This document shows positions 16,875 to 26,268 of a stretch of 64,000 nucleotides of DNA, in pieces; positions within the stretch are counted from its first letter, which is position 1, and each line of letters starts with the position of its first letter. A program made the position numbers and the translations under genes. The DNA comes from Clostridiales bacterium (GTDB taxonomy: Bacteria; Bacillota; Clostridia; Lachnospirales; WQUN01): positions 1-64,000 of the forward strand of contig JAITSQ010000031.1 in the NCBI GenBank assembly GCA_031287685.1. Direction: 5' to 3'. Under the pieces are notes generated by a model. It saw only the letters and a program-made list of their open reading frames with translations. It searched no databases and was not told where the DNA came from.

Positions 16875-17299
16875 GCTTCGCTTACGGCTTTATTATCAGC
16901 TTTTCCTTTAGTTTTGGGCGCAAGCGCGGCCATAACCCGGCCTATGTCCTTAGGAGAGGCCGCGCCGGTTTCCGCTATGGCCGCCAGCACAGCCTCCTCA
17001 AGCTCCCCCGCGCTCATCTGCTCCGGCAGGTAGGCTCGCAGAAGCTCCATCTGGCGCTTAATCTCGGCTATGGCCTCGGTCCGCCCGCTCCGCTCGTAAT
17101 CCGGCAGAACGTCGCCCCGTTTTTTAAGTTCGCTCAAAATAACGCCGGTCACGCCGTCGTCGTCCAGAGCGTCGATTTTTTTATCCTTTTCTATCTGAAG
17201 CACGCCCGCGCGCACAATCTGTATTAAGTCACGCCGGACTGAGTCCTTTTCTTTCATAGCGGCCTTAATATCGTCCGCCAGCTTTTGTTTAAGCGACAT
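16850..17299 (-). CDS. yqeY: GatB/YqeY domain protein
   Basis: A 149-residue YqeY family protein, similar in fold to the tail domain of GatB/GatE of the Glu-tRNA amidotransferase. Typical features are the opening MSLKQKLADDIKAAMKEKD, ILSELKKRGDVLPDYE, and the C-terminal MAALAPKTKGKADNKAVSE. It probably binds tRNA, but the biological role of stand-alone YqeY is not settled. It follows rpsU with a 25-base gap, the usual Firmicute pairing. The start at 17299 matches the family; three extra codons upstream are possible. Confidence 0.92.
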   Translation of the reverse strand: MSLKQKLADDIKAAMKEKDSVRRDLIQIVRAGVLQIEKDKKIDALDDDGVTGVILSELKKRGDVLPDYERSGRTEAIAEIKRQMELLRAYLPEQMSAGELEEAVLAAIAETGAASPKDIGRVMAALAPKTKGKADNKAVSEAVKKHLAG

Positions 17300-17324
17300 C
17301 AAACACACCCGACCCTGCTTATTT

Positions 17325-17501
17325 TCAGGAATACTTACGCTTGCGCGCCGCCTCCGACTTTTTCTTGCGACGGACGCTGGGCTTGTCGTAGTGCTCCCGC
17401 TTGCGGACTTCCCCCATTATGCCGGCCTTGGCGCAGCTCCTCTTGAAACGGCGCAGGGCGCTGTCTAAGGTTTCGTTGTCTTTAAGTTTGACCTCTGACA
17501 T
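17325..17501 (-). CDS. rpsU: Ribosomal protein S21 (bS21)
   Basis: A 58-residue basic protein of the 30S subunit, important for initiation site selection. It contains the family core [20 protein letters not shown] and a C-terminal Arg/Lys-rich tail ([14 protein letters not shown]). The ATG at 17499-17501 is preceded by a strong GGAGGGAGGG ribosome site. First gene of the rpsU-yqeY unit; a consensus promoter lies at 17548-17576. Confidence 0.97.
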   Translation of the reverse strand: MSEVKLKDNETLDSALRRFKRSCAKAGIMGEVRKREHYDKPSVRRKKKSEAARKRKYS

Positions 17502-17547
17502 TGCGTATCCCTCCCTCCGGCAGCAATTTGCAATCTGCAATGTTTTT

Positions 17548-17576
17548 ATTATACACGCTTCGCGCCGCTTAGTCAA
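17548..17576 (-). promoter_or_regulatory. Promoter of rpsU-yqeY
   Basis: Minus strand TTGACT (17571-17576) and TATAAT (17548-17553) with a 17-base spacer, about 47 bases before the rpsU start codon. Confidence 0.75.
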
Positions 17577-17692
17577 TAGCTTAATAAAATTTTTTTCCTC
17601 CCCGGCCCGCGAATTTATAGAATTTAATAGGAAGGGCCGCTTTATGCGGCATAAAGCCCGGCGCAAACCCATAAACTTACGAGAAATTTTTC

Positions 17693-17721
17693 TTGCAATT
17701 CTCCCGGAATTGTTGTATAAT
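17693..17721 (+). promoter_or_regulatory. Promoter of the hybrid kinase gene
   Basis: TTGCAA (17693-17698) and TATAAT (17716-17721) with a 17-base spacer. The leader to the start codon at 17872 is about 145 bases and contains two family B hairpin units. Confidence 0.65.
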
Positions 17722-17745
17722 GCAATTTAGTATTATTGCGGTTCC

Positions 17746-17852
17746 GCAAGAAGGGGGCTTTTTCGGGCGGCATCAAGCACGAAAAAACACCGAGCAAGAA
17801 GGAGGCTTGTAATCGCCTGAACCTTTTCAGGGGATTACAAACACCGAGCAAA
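17746..17852. repeat. Family B hairpin-unit array, locus 4 (inverted)
   Basis: Two tandem units in reverse orientation, so the + strand reads GCAAGAAGGGGGCTTTTTCG ... CGAAAAAACACCGAG and then CAAGAAGGAGGCTTG ... ACAAACACCGAGC. The second stem is 15 nt long (17807-17821 with 17826-17840) with one mismatch. The array lies in the 5' leader of the histidine kinase gene. Confidence 0.75.
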
Positions 17853-17871
17853 ACCAAAGACGGTGAAACTT

Positions 17872-20800
17872 ATGTTAAACCGCGTATTCGCGAAAGTATG
17901 GGGGCAGTGGGCGTTTGTGCTTCTGTCAATGTCGGCGCTTGTCCTAATAAGCTCGATATACATAAACGCCGAAACCTCAAGAACTACCAACGACCATTAC
18001 GCCTCCCTGCTCAAGCTCGCGGAGCAGCGTCTGCGGGGCAATATATTCACGGCGGAGAGCCAGATAGACGCCGCCGCTTTTTTGGTGTCCGAACTTTATA
18101 AAGGCGGCGCCGAGCCGGAGGCCATCCAGCGCTTTATCGTTTCCTCCTACAACTGGCGGGACGATACGCACGACACCCTCTTTTCCCAATACAGCGGCAT
18201 TTACGGCTATATCGACGGGAGATTCGTCAATTCGGAGGGCTGGATACCCCCGGAGGGCTACGACCCGACCATCCGCCCCTGGTACACCGGGGCCGTCCGC
18301 GCGGGCGGGCGCTATTTCTATTCCGACCCGTATATCGACACATATTCTGACTCCGCGCTTTTTTCAATCTCCAAAGAAATCTACGACGCGAAGGGCGCAA
18401 GTATCGGCGTTTTAAGCATTGATATCCGCGGGAACTTCCTGAGCGACCTGCTGGACTCCGTCGACCTCAAGGAAGGCGGCAGCGCCGTCCTTCTTGACGA
18501 TTCCTTCGACGTCCTGGCCGATTCGGATGGGGTAAACGTCGGTTATAACGCCGGCCGCCTCGAATATTACAAAAAAGCCGTCAGCCTTATAAAAAACGGC
18601 GAAGGCACGCTCCGGGGCGTTGAAATCAAAAGCCCCGCCGGGGATAACATCGCCAATTCCCGCACGCTCGACAACGGGTGGCGCCTTGTGATAATCACGC
18701 CGAAGGCCGATTATTTCAAAAACGGCAGCGATATTTCGCTTGCCGTGGCGTTCGTTTCCCTCGCTATTTCCATTATATTGTGTTATATCCTGCTTAAAAT
18801 CAACCTCGAGCGCACCCGGCACGAGAGCGAGAGCATCACCAAGAACTCCTTCCTCTCCCGCATAAGCCACGAAATCCGCACGCCTATGAACATCATTATA
18901 GGTATGAGCGAGCTGATTATCCGCAAGGACGCCGGAGACGACGTCCACAGCCACGCGGCCAACATAAAAATAGCCTGCTCCAACCTTCTTTCCATTATAA
19001 ACGACATTCTGGATTATTCCAAGATGGAATCCGGACATTTCAAAATCAGCCGGGAGAAATATTCCTTCATATCCCTGCTGGACGACGTGGAGGCTATAGT
19101 GGGCGTGCAGGCTGGGGAGACCAAGCTGGCCTTTACGGTGAACATAGACCCGTCCGTGCCGGCGCAGCTTTACGGCGACGAGCTTCATATCCGCCAGATG
19201 CTGCTGCATATCCTGGGCAACGCGGTTAAATACACCCGCTCCGGCGCGGTGTCCCTGCGCGTATGGTCCGACCCGACGGCGGATAACGACGGAAACACCC
19301 TGCTCTATTTTGAGATTAAGGACACCGGCTCGGGCATCGCCCCGGAAAATATGGATAAACTTTTTTCCAGTTTCTCCCGCCTCGACGGCGGCACCAACCA
19401 GACCCCCGGCGCGGGTTTAGGCTTGGCCATAACCAAAAGAATATGCGACGCTATGAACGCCGAAATAGAAGTCAGAAGCGCCCAGGGAGAGGGCACCGTC
19501 TTCACCGTGACCCTGCCGCAGGAGGCGGCCGGCCCGGAACCGGCCGCCTCCCTTGAAAGCCCTGATATTTCCGTGCTTATATACGAAACCAACGAATATA
19601 TCGCCGCCTCGCTCCTGGAAAGCGTCTCGTCTCTCGGGGCGCGCGCGGAGCTTGCCGATAACTACAATAAGTTCTATAATATGGTGCGCGGCTCCTCCTA
19701 CCACTTTGTCCTTGTCGATGAGGAAAACTACCTCTCCGCGACAGACGTCGTAACCCGCCTGAAAATCTACCCCGCGGAAGTCATTGTAATGGTGTCGCAA
19801 ACCTCTTCCGCCAAAAAATCCGAACGCAGGAAAACCGTGACCGCCCCGGCCACCTCCATAAAGCTGGCCGCCGTGCTCAATCACGAAGAGAACGGCGACA
19901 CAGACGAGTTTACCGACACAGTCACTTTCACCGCGCCGGACGCGCGGATTCTCGTCGTTGACGATATAGCCACTAACCTTATGGTGGCGGAGGGCCTGCT
20001 CTCTCCTTATGAAATGAAGGTGGACACCTGCCTTTCCGGCGCGGAGGCCATTGAGCTGGCCCGCGTGACCAAATATAACATAATTTTTATGGACCATATG
20101 ATGCCCGGAATGGACGGTCTTGAAGCCACGGCGCGAATCCGCGCCCTTGACCGCGGGGACGGCTTCTACGCCTCTATGCCCATAATCGCCCTGACCGCGA
20201 ACGCTATGGTGGGTATGAAAACCGAGTTTATCCGAAACGGTATGAACGATTTCCTCGCCAAACCCATAGAATGCGAGAAGCTCAACGCCGTCCTCGAGGC
20301 GTGGATTCCCAAATCGATGAAACAGCCCTACGTGCCCGAAATCCTCCGGGAGGACGACGCGCCCGCCGACAGCTTTGACAGCATGGCGGGGCTTGAGCCC
20401 GTCGCCGAAAAGGGCAAGGATAAGCCCAAGCCGAAAGCTCCGGCTAAGGCCCAAGACGGCCTTGTTATCGACGGGGTGAACACCCGCGCGGGCATAGCCT
20501 CCGTGGGCGGCTCGGAAAAGGTGTACGCCCAGACCCTGCTTGTGTTCCGCAAAGATTCCCTCGCCAGGCTGCGCCAGATTTCGGTTGAGCTTGCGCGGTC
20601 CGACCTGACGCTTTACAAGACTTATGTTCACGCGCTTAAAAGCGCCTCCGGCTCAATCGGCGCTAAGGAGCTGTCCTCCCTGGCCGCGCGGCTTGAGGAC
20701 GCGGCCAAAAACTCCGACTATTACTTTATAGAGGAGAACACGGGCGCCTTCTTAGAGCTCCTGGGCCGCGTCTGCGACGGAATCAAGGCGGCGCTCGGCT

Positions 20801-21054
20801 CCCAAGACAGGGACGAAAATCAGGCCACAAAAGACCCAGCCGCTCTGCTCTCGCTCTGCGGCGCGCTCAAAGAGGCGATTGACTCTATGGATATGTCGGC
20901 GGTTGACGAAATCCTGCCGAAGCTCGAGGCCTGCGGACCCGACCAGGAGACCGCGCGGCTTATCGCCAAAATCAGCGAAAACCTGTTGGTTTTCGATACT
21001 GACGAAGCCCAGAGCAACGTCGAAAAAATTATGGAGCGCTGTAAGCCCAAGTAA
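17872..21054 (+). CDS. Hybrid sensor histidine kinase with two receiver-type domains and HPt
   Basis: A 1060-residue membrane phosphorelay protein. Order: transmembrane helix (about 12-32); extracellular dCache/PDC sensor (about 40-270, containing RPWYTGAVRAGG); second helix (about 288-310); HisKA with phosphoacceptor His333 in RISHEIRTPM; HATPase (about 435-545) with a GAGLGLAI box; a receiver-like domain (about 564-670) lacking the acidic pair; a canonical receiver (about 690-815) with Asp741 in FMDHMMPGMDG; HPt with His920 in VHALKSASGS; and a helical tail. All phosphorelay steps are in one chain, so output must go to a separate regulator or to partner binding. No DNA-binding regulator is adjacent. 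The first ATG is used; GTG at 17863 is also in frame. Confidence 0.9.
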   Translation: MLNRVFAKVWGQWAFVLLSMSALVLISSIYINAETSRTTNDHYASLLKLAEQRLRGNIFTAESQIDAAAFLVSELYKGGAEPEAIQRFIVSSYNWRDDTHDTLFSQYSGIYGYIDGRFVNSEGWIPPEGYDPTIRPWYTGAVRAGGRYFYSDPYIDTYSDSALFSISKEIYDAKGASIGVLSIDIRGNFLSDLLDSVDLKEGGSAVLLDDSFDVLADSDGVNVGYNAGRLEYYKKAVSLIKNGEGTLRGVEIKSPAGDNIANSRTLDNGWRLVIITPKADYFKNGSDISLAVAFVSLAISIILCYILLKINLERTRHESESITKNSFLSRISHEIRTPMNIIIGMSELIIRKDAGDDVHSHAANIKIACSNLLSIINDILDYSKMESGHFKISREKYSFISLLDDVEAIVGVQAGETKLAFTVNIDPSVPAQLYGDELHIRQMLLHILGNAVKYTRSGAVSLRVWSDPTADNDGNTLLYFEIKDTGSGIAPENMDKLFSSFSRLDGGTNQTPGAGLGLAITKRICDAMNAEIEVRSAQGEGTVFTVTLPQEAAGPEPAASLESPDISVLIYETNEYIAASLLESVSSLGARAELADNYNKFYNMVRGSSYHFVLVDEENYLSATDVVTRLKIYPAEVIVMVSQTSSAKKSERRKTVTAPATSIKLAAVLNHEENGDTDEFTDTVTFTAPDARILVVDDIATNLMVAEGLLSPYEMKVDTCLSGAEAIELARVTKYNIIFMDHMMPGMDGLEATARIRALDRGDGFYASMPIIALTANAMVGMKTEFIRNGMNDFLAKPIECEKLNAVLEAWIPKSMKQPYVPEILREDDAPADSFDSMAGLEPVAEKGKDKPKPKAPAKAQDGLVIDGVNTRAGIASVGGSEKVYAQTLLVFRKDSLARLRQISVELARSDLTLYKTYVHALKSASGSIGAKELSSLAARLEDAAKNSDYYFIEENTGAFLELLGRVCDGIKAALGSQDRDENQATKDPAALLSLCGALKEAIDSMDMSAVDEILPKLEACGPDQETARLIAKISENLLVFDTDEAQSNVEKIMERCKPK

Positions 21055-21075
21055 GGTACCTTGGAAGGTGATTTT

Positions 21076-22236
21076 ATGCTTTACCGCGAAAACCCGAAAA
21101 ATTCCGCTCAAATCTCCCTTATGGGGTATGGCTGTATGCGCTTCCCGAAGGACGACGCGGAGCTGCTTGAGCAGCTCCGTCTGGCGATAGAACTCGGCGT
21201 GAACTATTTCGACACCGCGTATATCTACCCCAGGAGCGAGCGCAGGCTCGGCCAGGCCCTCGCGGCCCTCGGCGGGCGCGAAAAAGTCAATATAGCCACT
21301 AAGCTCCCGATTGTCCTGGCGCGGAAAACGGCGGATTTTGACGGCTTCCTGAATAAGCAGCTGGAGCGCCTCCGCACCGGTTATATCGACTATTATCTTA
21401 TGCATATGCTCGGCGACCTCTCCACTTGGGAAAAATTGGTAAGCCTCGGCATAGAGGACTGGCTCGCGGCTAAAAAGGCCGGCGGCCAAATAAAAAACAT
21501 CGGCTTCTCCTACCACGGCGGGCGGGACGAGTTTCCGAAAATCCTCGATTCCTATCCTTGGGATTTTTGTATGCTTCAATATAATTACTTCGACAAAAAC
21601 GCCCAGGCCGGGGAAAGCGGCTTGAAATACGCGGCCTCGAAGGGCGTCCCCGTCGTCATAATGGAGCCTCTGCGCGGCGGCGTCCTGGCTAAGCTGCCCG
21701 AAAAAACGCGGGAAACTTTCCGCGCCGGGGGCGTTTCCGGCTTTTCGGACGCGGCGCTTTCCCTGCGCTGGCTCTTCGCCCAGCCCGAGATTCTAACCGT
21801 CCTTTCGGGTATGAATACAACCGGTCAGATTGAGGAAAACGCGGCTTTGGCCTCCGCTCCCGTCGCGCTCTCACCCGCGGAGCTTGCCGTTTATGACGAC
21901 GCGGCGAAGTCCCTGCGGGGGCTTGGCGTGCCGTGCACGGGCTGCGCGTACTGTATGCCCTGCCCGCGCGGCGTGGACATCCCCCTCTGCTTATCCTGCT
22001 ACAACAACCGGTTTGTGGAAGGCCCGAAGCGCGCCAAAACGCTATACCTTCTGCACACGCTCGGCCGCAACGCCTCCCTGTGCGCCTCCTGCGGCGTGTG
22101 CGCCAAGCGCTGCCCGCAGAAAATAGATATACCGAAACAGCTTAAAACCGCCGCCGCCTCTTTTGAGGGCCTGCTCTACAAGCCCCTCTCGGCGGTTTTA
22201 CGGCGTGTGTTTAAGCTGCGGCGGACGCGGGGATAA
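21076..22236 (+). CDS. Aldo/keto reductase with C-terminal 4Fe-4S ferredoxin domain
   Basis: A 386-residue protein of the COG1453 type found mainly in anaerobes. Residues 1-280 form the aldo/keto reductase barrel (GYGCMRFP, NYFDTAYIYP with the catalytic Asp-Tyr, and TKLPI). The C-terminus has two cysteine clusters, CTGCAYCMPCPRGVDIP and CASCGVCAKRCPQKIDIP, as in 4Fe-4S ferredoxins. The Fe-S part may pass electrons to or from the barrel; the substrate is unknown. GGAAGGTG at 21063-21070 sets the ATG at 21076. It follows the kinase gene by 21 bases and could be cotranscribed. Confidence 0.9.
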   Translation: MLYRENPKNSAQISLMGYGCMRFPKDDAELLEQLRLAIELGVNYFDTAYIYPRSERRLGQALAALGGREKVNIATKLPIVLARKTADFDGFLNKQLERLRTGYIDYYLMHMLGDLSTWEKLVSLGIEDWLAAKKAGGQIKNIGFSYHGGRDEFPKILDSYPWDFCMLQYNYFDKNAQAGESGLKYAASKGVPVVIMEPLRGGVLAKLPEKTRETFRAGGVSGFSDAALSLRWLFAQPEILTVLSGMNTTGQIEENAALASAPVALSPAELAVYDDAAKSLRGLGVPCTGCAYCMPCPRGVDIPLCLSCYNNRFVEGPKRAKTLYLLHTLGRNASLCASCGVCAKRCPQKIDIPKQLKTAAASFEGLLYKPLSAVLRRVFKLRRTRG

Positions 22237-22302
22237 TACAATAATCGCCAGACTCGGACTGGGCCCGAGCAAAAGCGGCGCCCACCGCAAAGGAGAGCTT
22301 CT

Positions 22303-24132
22303 ATGTGCGGATTCGCTGGCTTCACGGGGCAGACCCCGGATAACGCCTCTGTTATCCAAAATATGATGAACAAGATAATACATAGAGGGCCGGACTCCGC
22401 CGGGGTATACGCGGACGAGCGCATAACGCTCGGCTTCCGGCGCCTCTCGATAATCGACCTGTCCGACGACGGCGCGCAGCCTATTTATAATGAGGACAGG
22501 AGCGTCGCTGTCGTCTTTAACGGCGAAATTTATAACTATCAAGAGCTTCGGCGCGACCTTGAGGCGCTGGGACATACTTTCTATACCCATACGGACACGG
22601 AGACGCTCGTTCATCTGTACGAAGAACACGGGAAAAAAATGCTGGGTTTCCTGCGGGGAATGTTCGCTTTCGCCATTTATGACAAAACGAAGGACGAGCT
22701 TTTCGCCGCGAGGGATTTTTTCGGCGTCAAGCCTTTCTATTACACCGTGCGAGATAAAAAGGACATCGTGTTCGCGTCGGAAATAAAGGCGATTCTTGAA
22801 TATCCCGGCTTCCAGCGGGAGGTCAACCCCGCCGCCCTTGAAAACTATATGACCTTTCAATACTCGGTTCTTCCGGAAACGTTCTTTAAGAACGTGTACA
22901 AGCTCCAGCCCGGCCATTACCTGACTTTTAAGGACGGCCGCGTCTCCGTGACGCGGTATTTTAAGGTGGAGTTCACCCCGGACGAGGCAATGACGGAAGC
23001 CGAAGCCGAAGAGAGCATTGACCGCGCGGTGCTGGATTCTATAGCAGCGCATAAAATCAGCGACGTGGAGGTCGGCTCCTTCCTGTCCTCCGGCGTGGAC
23101 TCAAGCTACGTCGCCGCTTGCGCGGGCGGCGCGCGCACTTTTACCGTCGGCTTCGAGAACGAGCAGTATAACGAAATCTCCTACGCCAAGGATTTATCAA
23201 AAAAGATACGAATAGATAATTACAGCAAGACCATTTCCGCCGACGAATATTGGGCGGCGCTCCCGAAGGTTCAGTATCATATGGACGAGCCTCTGGCCGA
23301 CCCGTCCGCCGTGCCGCTTTACTTCCTGGCGCAGCTGGCGGCGCATTATGTCAAGGTGGCCCTCTCCGGAGAGGCGGCGGACGAGTTTTTCGGCGGCTAT
23401 AATATCTATCAGGAGCCGCTGGACCTGGCCCGGTTCCGCAAAATCCCGCTCTGGCTGCGCAAGGCTCTGGCTTCCGTGGCGGCGGCGCTCCCCTTTTCCT
23501 TCCGGGGCAAAAGTTTCCTGATCCGCGCGTCGAAATCCATCGAAGCGCGGTTTATCGGCAACGCGTATATGTTTACTCCGCGGGAGAGGGAACGCCTATT
23601 GCGCCAGCCCTCCTCCTCCTTGGCGCCGAACGAGCTGACCAAGCAGTATTACGACGAAGCCGCCGGATACGACGAAATCACCAAAATGCAATATGTGGAC
23701 ATCCATATGTGGCTCGTGGGGGACATCCTGCTGAAGGCCGACAAAATGAGTATGGCGCACTCCCTTGAGGTGCGCGTGCCGTTTGTGGATAAGCGCGTGT
23801 TTGAGTGCGCGGCGAAGGTGCCCACGCGCCTGCGCGTCGCCAAAACCGGCACTAAGCTGTCTTTCCGCCGGGCGGCCCTGCGCCATATCCCGCTGTTTAC
23901 GGCGAATAAGAAAAAGCTCGGGTTTCCCGTGCCGATTCGCGTTTGGCTGCGGGAGGAAAAATATTACCATAAAGTCCACGACGCTTTCACCGGAAAAACC
24001 GCCCAGGCCTTTTTCTATACCGAGGGCCTGCTCAAGCTTCTAAGCGACCATAAAAAGGGCCGCGCCGATAATTCCCGCAAAATCTGGACGGTATATATGT
24101 TTCTTGTATGGCACGAAGCCTATTTTGGGTAA
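22303..24132 (+). CDS. asnB: Asparagine synthetase (glutamine-hydrolysing) AsnB
   Basis: A 609-residue enzyme converting aspartate, ATP and glutamine to asparagine. The N-terminal glutaminase uses Cys2 (MCGFAG) after removal of Met, with GPDSAGVYAD and FNGEIYNY following. The C-terminal synthetase domain has the pyrophosphate loop SSGVDSSYVA (canonical SGGxDS with a Ser substitution), SGEAADEFFGGY, and VRVPFVDKR. Length is that of the AsnB/AsnO group; some relatives amidate cell-envelope substrates, so that role is possible. AAAGGAGAG precedes the ATG. Element A copy 2 starts 7 bases after the stop. Confidence 0.93.
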   Translation: MCGFAGFTGQTPDNASVIQNMMNKIIHRGPDSAGVYADERITLGFRRLSIIDLSDDGAQPIYNEDRSVAVVFNGEIYNYQELRRDLEALGHTFYTHTDTETLVHLYEEHGKKMLGFLRGMFAFAIYDKTKDELFAARDFFGVKPFYYTVRDKKDIVFASEIKAILEYPGFQREVNPAALENYMTFQYSVLPETFFKNVYKLQPGHYLTFKDGRVSVTRYFKVEFTPDEAMTEAEAEESIDRAVLDSIAAHKISDVEVGSFLSSGVDSSYVAACAGGARTFTVGFENEQYNEISYAKDLSKKIRIDNYSKTISADEYWAALPKVQYHMDEPLADPSAVPLYFLAQLAAHYVKVALSGEAADEFFGGYNIYQEPLDLARFRKIPLWLRKALASVAAALPFSFRGKSFLIRASKSIEARFIGNAYMFTPRERERLLRQPSSSLAPNELTKQYYDEAAGYDEITKMQYVDIHMWLVGDILLKADKMSMAHSLEVRVPFVDKRVFECAAKVPTRLRVAKTGTKLSFRRAALRHIPLFTANKKKLGFPVPIRVWLREEKYYHKVHDAFTGKTAQAFFYTEGLLKLLSDHKKGRADNSRKIWTVYMFLVWHEAYFG

Positions 24133-24138
24133 AATAAT

Positions 24139-24239
24139 AGCAATTTTACAAAACGTTGACTGGCGCGGAGCGGAAAATCGGCGGCTTTAAGCCGTTTTTC
24201 GCGAACGTCGGCAGTCTACGATTTTGAAAATTGCGATAT
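24139..24239. repeat. MITE-like element A, copy 2
   Basis: A 101-base copy nearly identical to 6775-6875; the only differences seen are C to T in the GCAGTCTACG stretch and T to G in the last terminal repeat. It occupies most of the 130-base asnB-pepF gap. Confidence 0.85.
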
Positions 24240-24262
24240 AAAAATTTCAGGAGGTCCTGCTA

Positions 24263-26023
24263 TTGGAATGGTCGCTTGCGGAACTATATGAATCTTTTGA
24301 ATCGGACAAATGGAAAGCGGACTTACAGTCCTTCAAAGACGCGCTTGAAGCCGCGTCGCGCTTCGCTAAGGAAAATTTTGGGAATTTTGACGACCCCATC
24401 AAAAAAGCGGAGGAGTTTCTTCATTTATATGTACGCGCGATTACGCTTGAACAGACGCTGGGTTCCTTCGCTCACTTGACCCTGGCGGTGGACGTGCTTA
24501 ACGAAACGGCCGCCAAAGCCTCCGACGTAATCGAGGAATTGGCCACGGGCCTGACCGAGCCTGTGGCGGCGTTCGAGCGTTTTATAGCCGATTTACCGGA
24601 TTTTGACGCGCTTATCTCCGGCTCGGAGGTTCTGCGCGCCCACGCCTTTGTCTTAGGCGAAATCCGGGAGCAGTCAAAGTATCTCCTTTCCCCGGCGGAG
24701 GAATCCGCCATAGCGAAAATGGCGGCCACAGGCTCCTCCGCGTGGGAAAAACTGCGCGACCAGCTGACCGCGACCCTCCCCGTCGAACTGGAGGAAAACG
24801 GCGAAAAAAAGACCGTGCCGCTCTCCGTGGCGCGGAATTTGGCCCACTCCCCCTCCGCCGAAACCCGCAAAAACGCCTACACAGACGAATTGTCCGCCTA
24901 TGAAAAAATCGATAAGTCCGTCAGCTTCTGCCTAAACTCCATAAAAGGCGAAGTCCTAAGCGTCTGCAAACTGCGCGGCTACGCCTCACCCCTTGAAATG
25001 ACCTTGCTCCACGCCCGGATGGACCGCCCGACCCTCGACGCGCTGCTCGGCTCAATGGAGCGGTTTCTGCCCGTTTTCCGTAAATTCCTGCGGCATAAGG
25101 CGCGGCTTCTGGGCTATGACGGCGGGTTGAAGTTTTACGACCTTTTCGCGCCAATCAGCGAAAATAACCAAAAGTATAGTTTTGAGGAAGCCTCCAAGTA
25201 TGTATTGGAAGTTTTTGGCAATTTTTCAGCCGACCTGCGCGATTTCGCCAACACCGCCTTTACCCGCCGGTGGATTGACGTTTATCCTCGCGACGGCAAA
25301 ACCGGCGGCGCGTTCTGCTCGTCAATCCACCCAATCAAGGAAAGCCGTTTTATGCTCAATTTCGGCGGCAACTGGAACGATGTGACTACCCTGGCGCACG
25401 AACTTGGGCACGGCTACCACAGCCACTGCCTGCGGGAACAGTTGCTGCTCAACAGTTCTTATAGTATGCCTATCGCGGAAACCGCCTCCACTTTTTGTGA
25501 AACCTTAGTCCTGAGGGACGCCCTGGGCAAGGCCGCCGACTCCGCAAGAGCCGCTATCCTCAACTTTGATATCACCGACACGACCCAGATAATCGTTGAC
25601 ATCTACAGCCGCTATCTTTTTGAGACCGAAATTTTCCGGAGCCGCGCGGAGGGCTCTCTAAGCGTCGGTGAACTTAAAGACGCTATGCTGTCGGCTCAAA
25701 AAACCGCGTATGGAGACGGATTGGACCACGAGTATCTTCACTCCTATATGTGGGTCAACAAGAGCCACTATTACTACGCGTCTCATAATTTTTACAACTT
25801 TCCGTATGCTTACGGCCTGCTGTTCGCCAAAGGTTTGTACGCCAAGTACCTGCGGGAGGGTGCGGCCTTCGCGGAGGAATACGCGAAAATCCTTGAAAGC
25901 ACCGGCACGCGCGATTTAGCGGACGTGGCGGCTATGGCCGGGATAGACGTGCGGAGCGTGGATTTTTGGGATTCCTCGCTGAAAATCGTCGAAACCGAAG
26001 TAGACGAGTTCCTCGAAATATAA
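24263..26023 (+). CDS. pepF: Oligoendopeptidase F family (M3) metallopeptidase
   Basis: A 586-residue cytoplasmic zinc endopeptidase that cuts oligopeptides, of the M3B family. The catalytic HEXXH is in LAHELGHGYHSH and the third ligand Glu is in AETASTFCE. The N-terminal helical lobe and the C-terminal YHSYMWVNKSHYY-type region are present. The start is TTG at 24263, chosen because a perfect AGGAGGT sits 7 bases upstream; the nearby ATG is out of frame. It probably supplies amino acids from imported peptides along with pepD. A 20-bp perfect terminator follows the stop directly. Confidence 0.93.
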   Translation: MEWSLAELYESFESDKWKADLQSFKDALEAASRFAKENFGNFDDPIKKAEEFLHLYVRAITLEQTLGSFAHLTLAVDVLNETAAKASDVIEELATGLTEPVAAFERFIADLPDFDALISGSEVLRAHAFVLGEIREQSKYLLSPAEESAIAKMAATGSSAWEKLRDQLTATLPVELEENGEKKTVPLSVARNLAHSPSAETRKNAYTDELSAYEKIDKSVSFCLNSIKGEVLSVCKLRGYASPLEMTLLHARMDRPTLDALLGSMERFLPVFRKFLRHKARLLGYDGGLKFYDLFAPISENNQKYSFEEASKYVLEVFGNFSADLRDFANTAFTRRWIDVYPRDGKTGGAFCSSIHPIKESRFMLNFGGNWNDVTTLAHELGHGYHSHCLREQLLLNSSYSMPIAETASTFCETLVLRDALGKAADSARAAILNFDITDTTQIIVDIYSRYLFETEIFRSRAEGSLSVGELKDAMLSAQKTAYGDGLDHEYLHSYMWVNKSHYYYASHNFYNFPYAYGLLFAKGLYAKYLREGAAFAEEYAKILESTGTRDLADVAAMAGIDVRSVDFWDSSLKIVETEVDEFLEI

Positions 26024-26067
26024 AAAGCGGAGTTATGCACAGAAATGTGTGCATAACTCCGCTTTTT
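26022..26067. terminator. Long perfect hairpin terminator, bidirectional
   Basis: A 20-bp perfect stem (26022-26041 with 26048-26067; core GCGGAGTTATGCACA) with a 6-base loop, opening with five As and closing with six Ts. It starts within the pepF stop codon and can stop transcription from either side. Confidence 0.9.
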
Positions 26068-26169
26068 TGTGGAAAACTCCCGGCTTAAAACCCGAAACCC
26101 GCTGTCCTCGCTAAATTTGACAATATTCGCTGTTGATAAGTCGAATTTACCGCTCCTCACACATCATGG

Positions 26170-26268
26170 AGCAATTCCATGTTTGAATTGCTGGTTTCCA
26201 GCCGGAAATAGCGAGGCCTCAACCCGTTTCCGGCGATGAAAGCAGCTTATGTCAAACGGAATTGCTAT
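26170..26268. repeat. Element C, copy 2
   Basis: A 99-base element from AGCAATTCCATGTTTGA to TCAAACGGAATTGCTAT, perfect 16-17 base terminal inverted repeats. The right terminal repeat provides the last codons (SNSV) and the stop codon of oppF. No family B unit is inserted in this copy. Confidence 0.8.
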
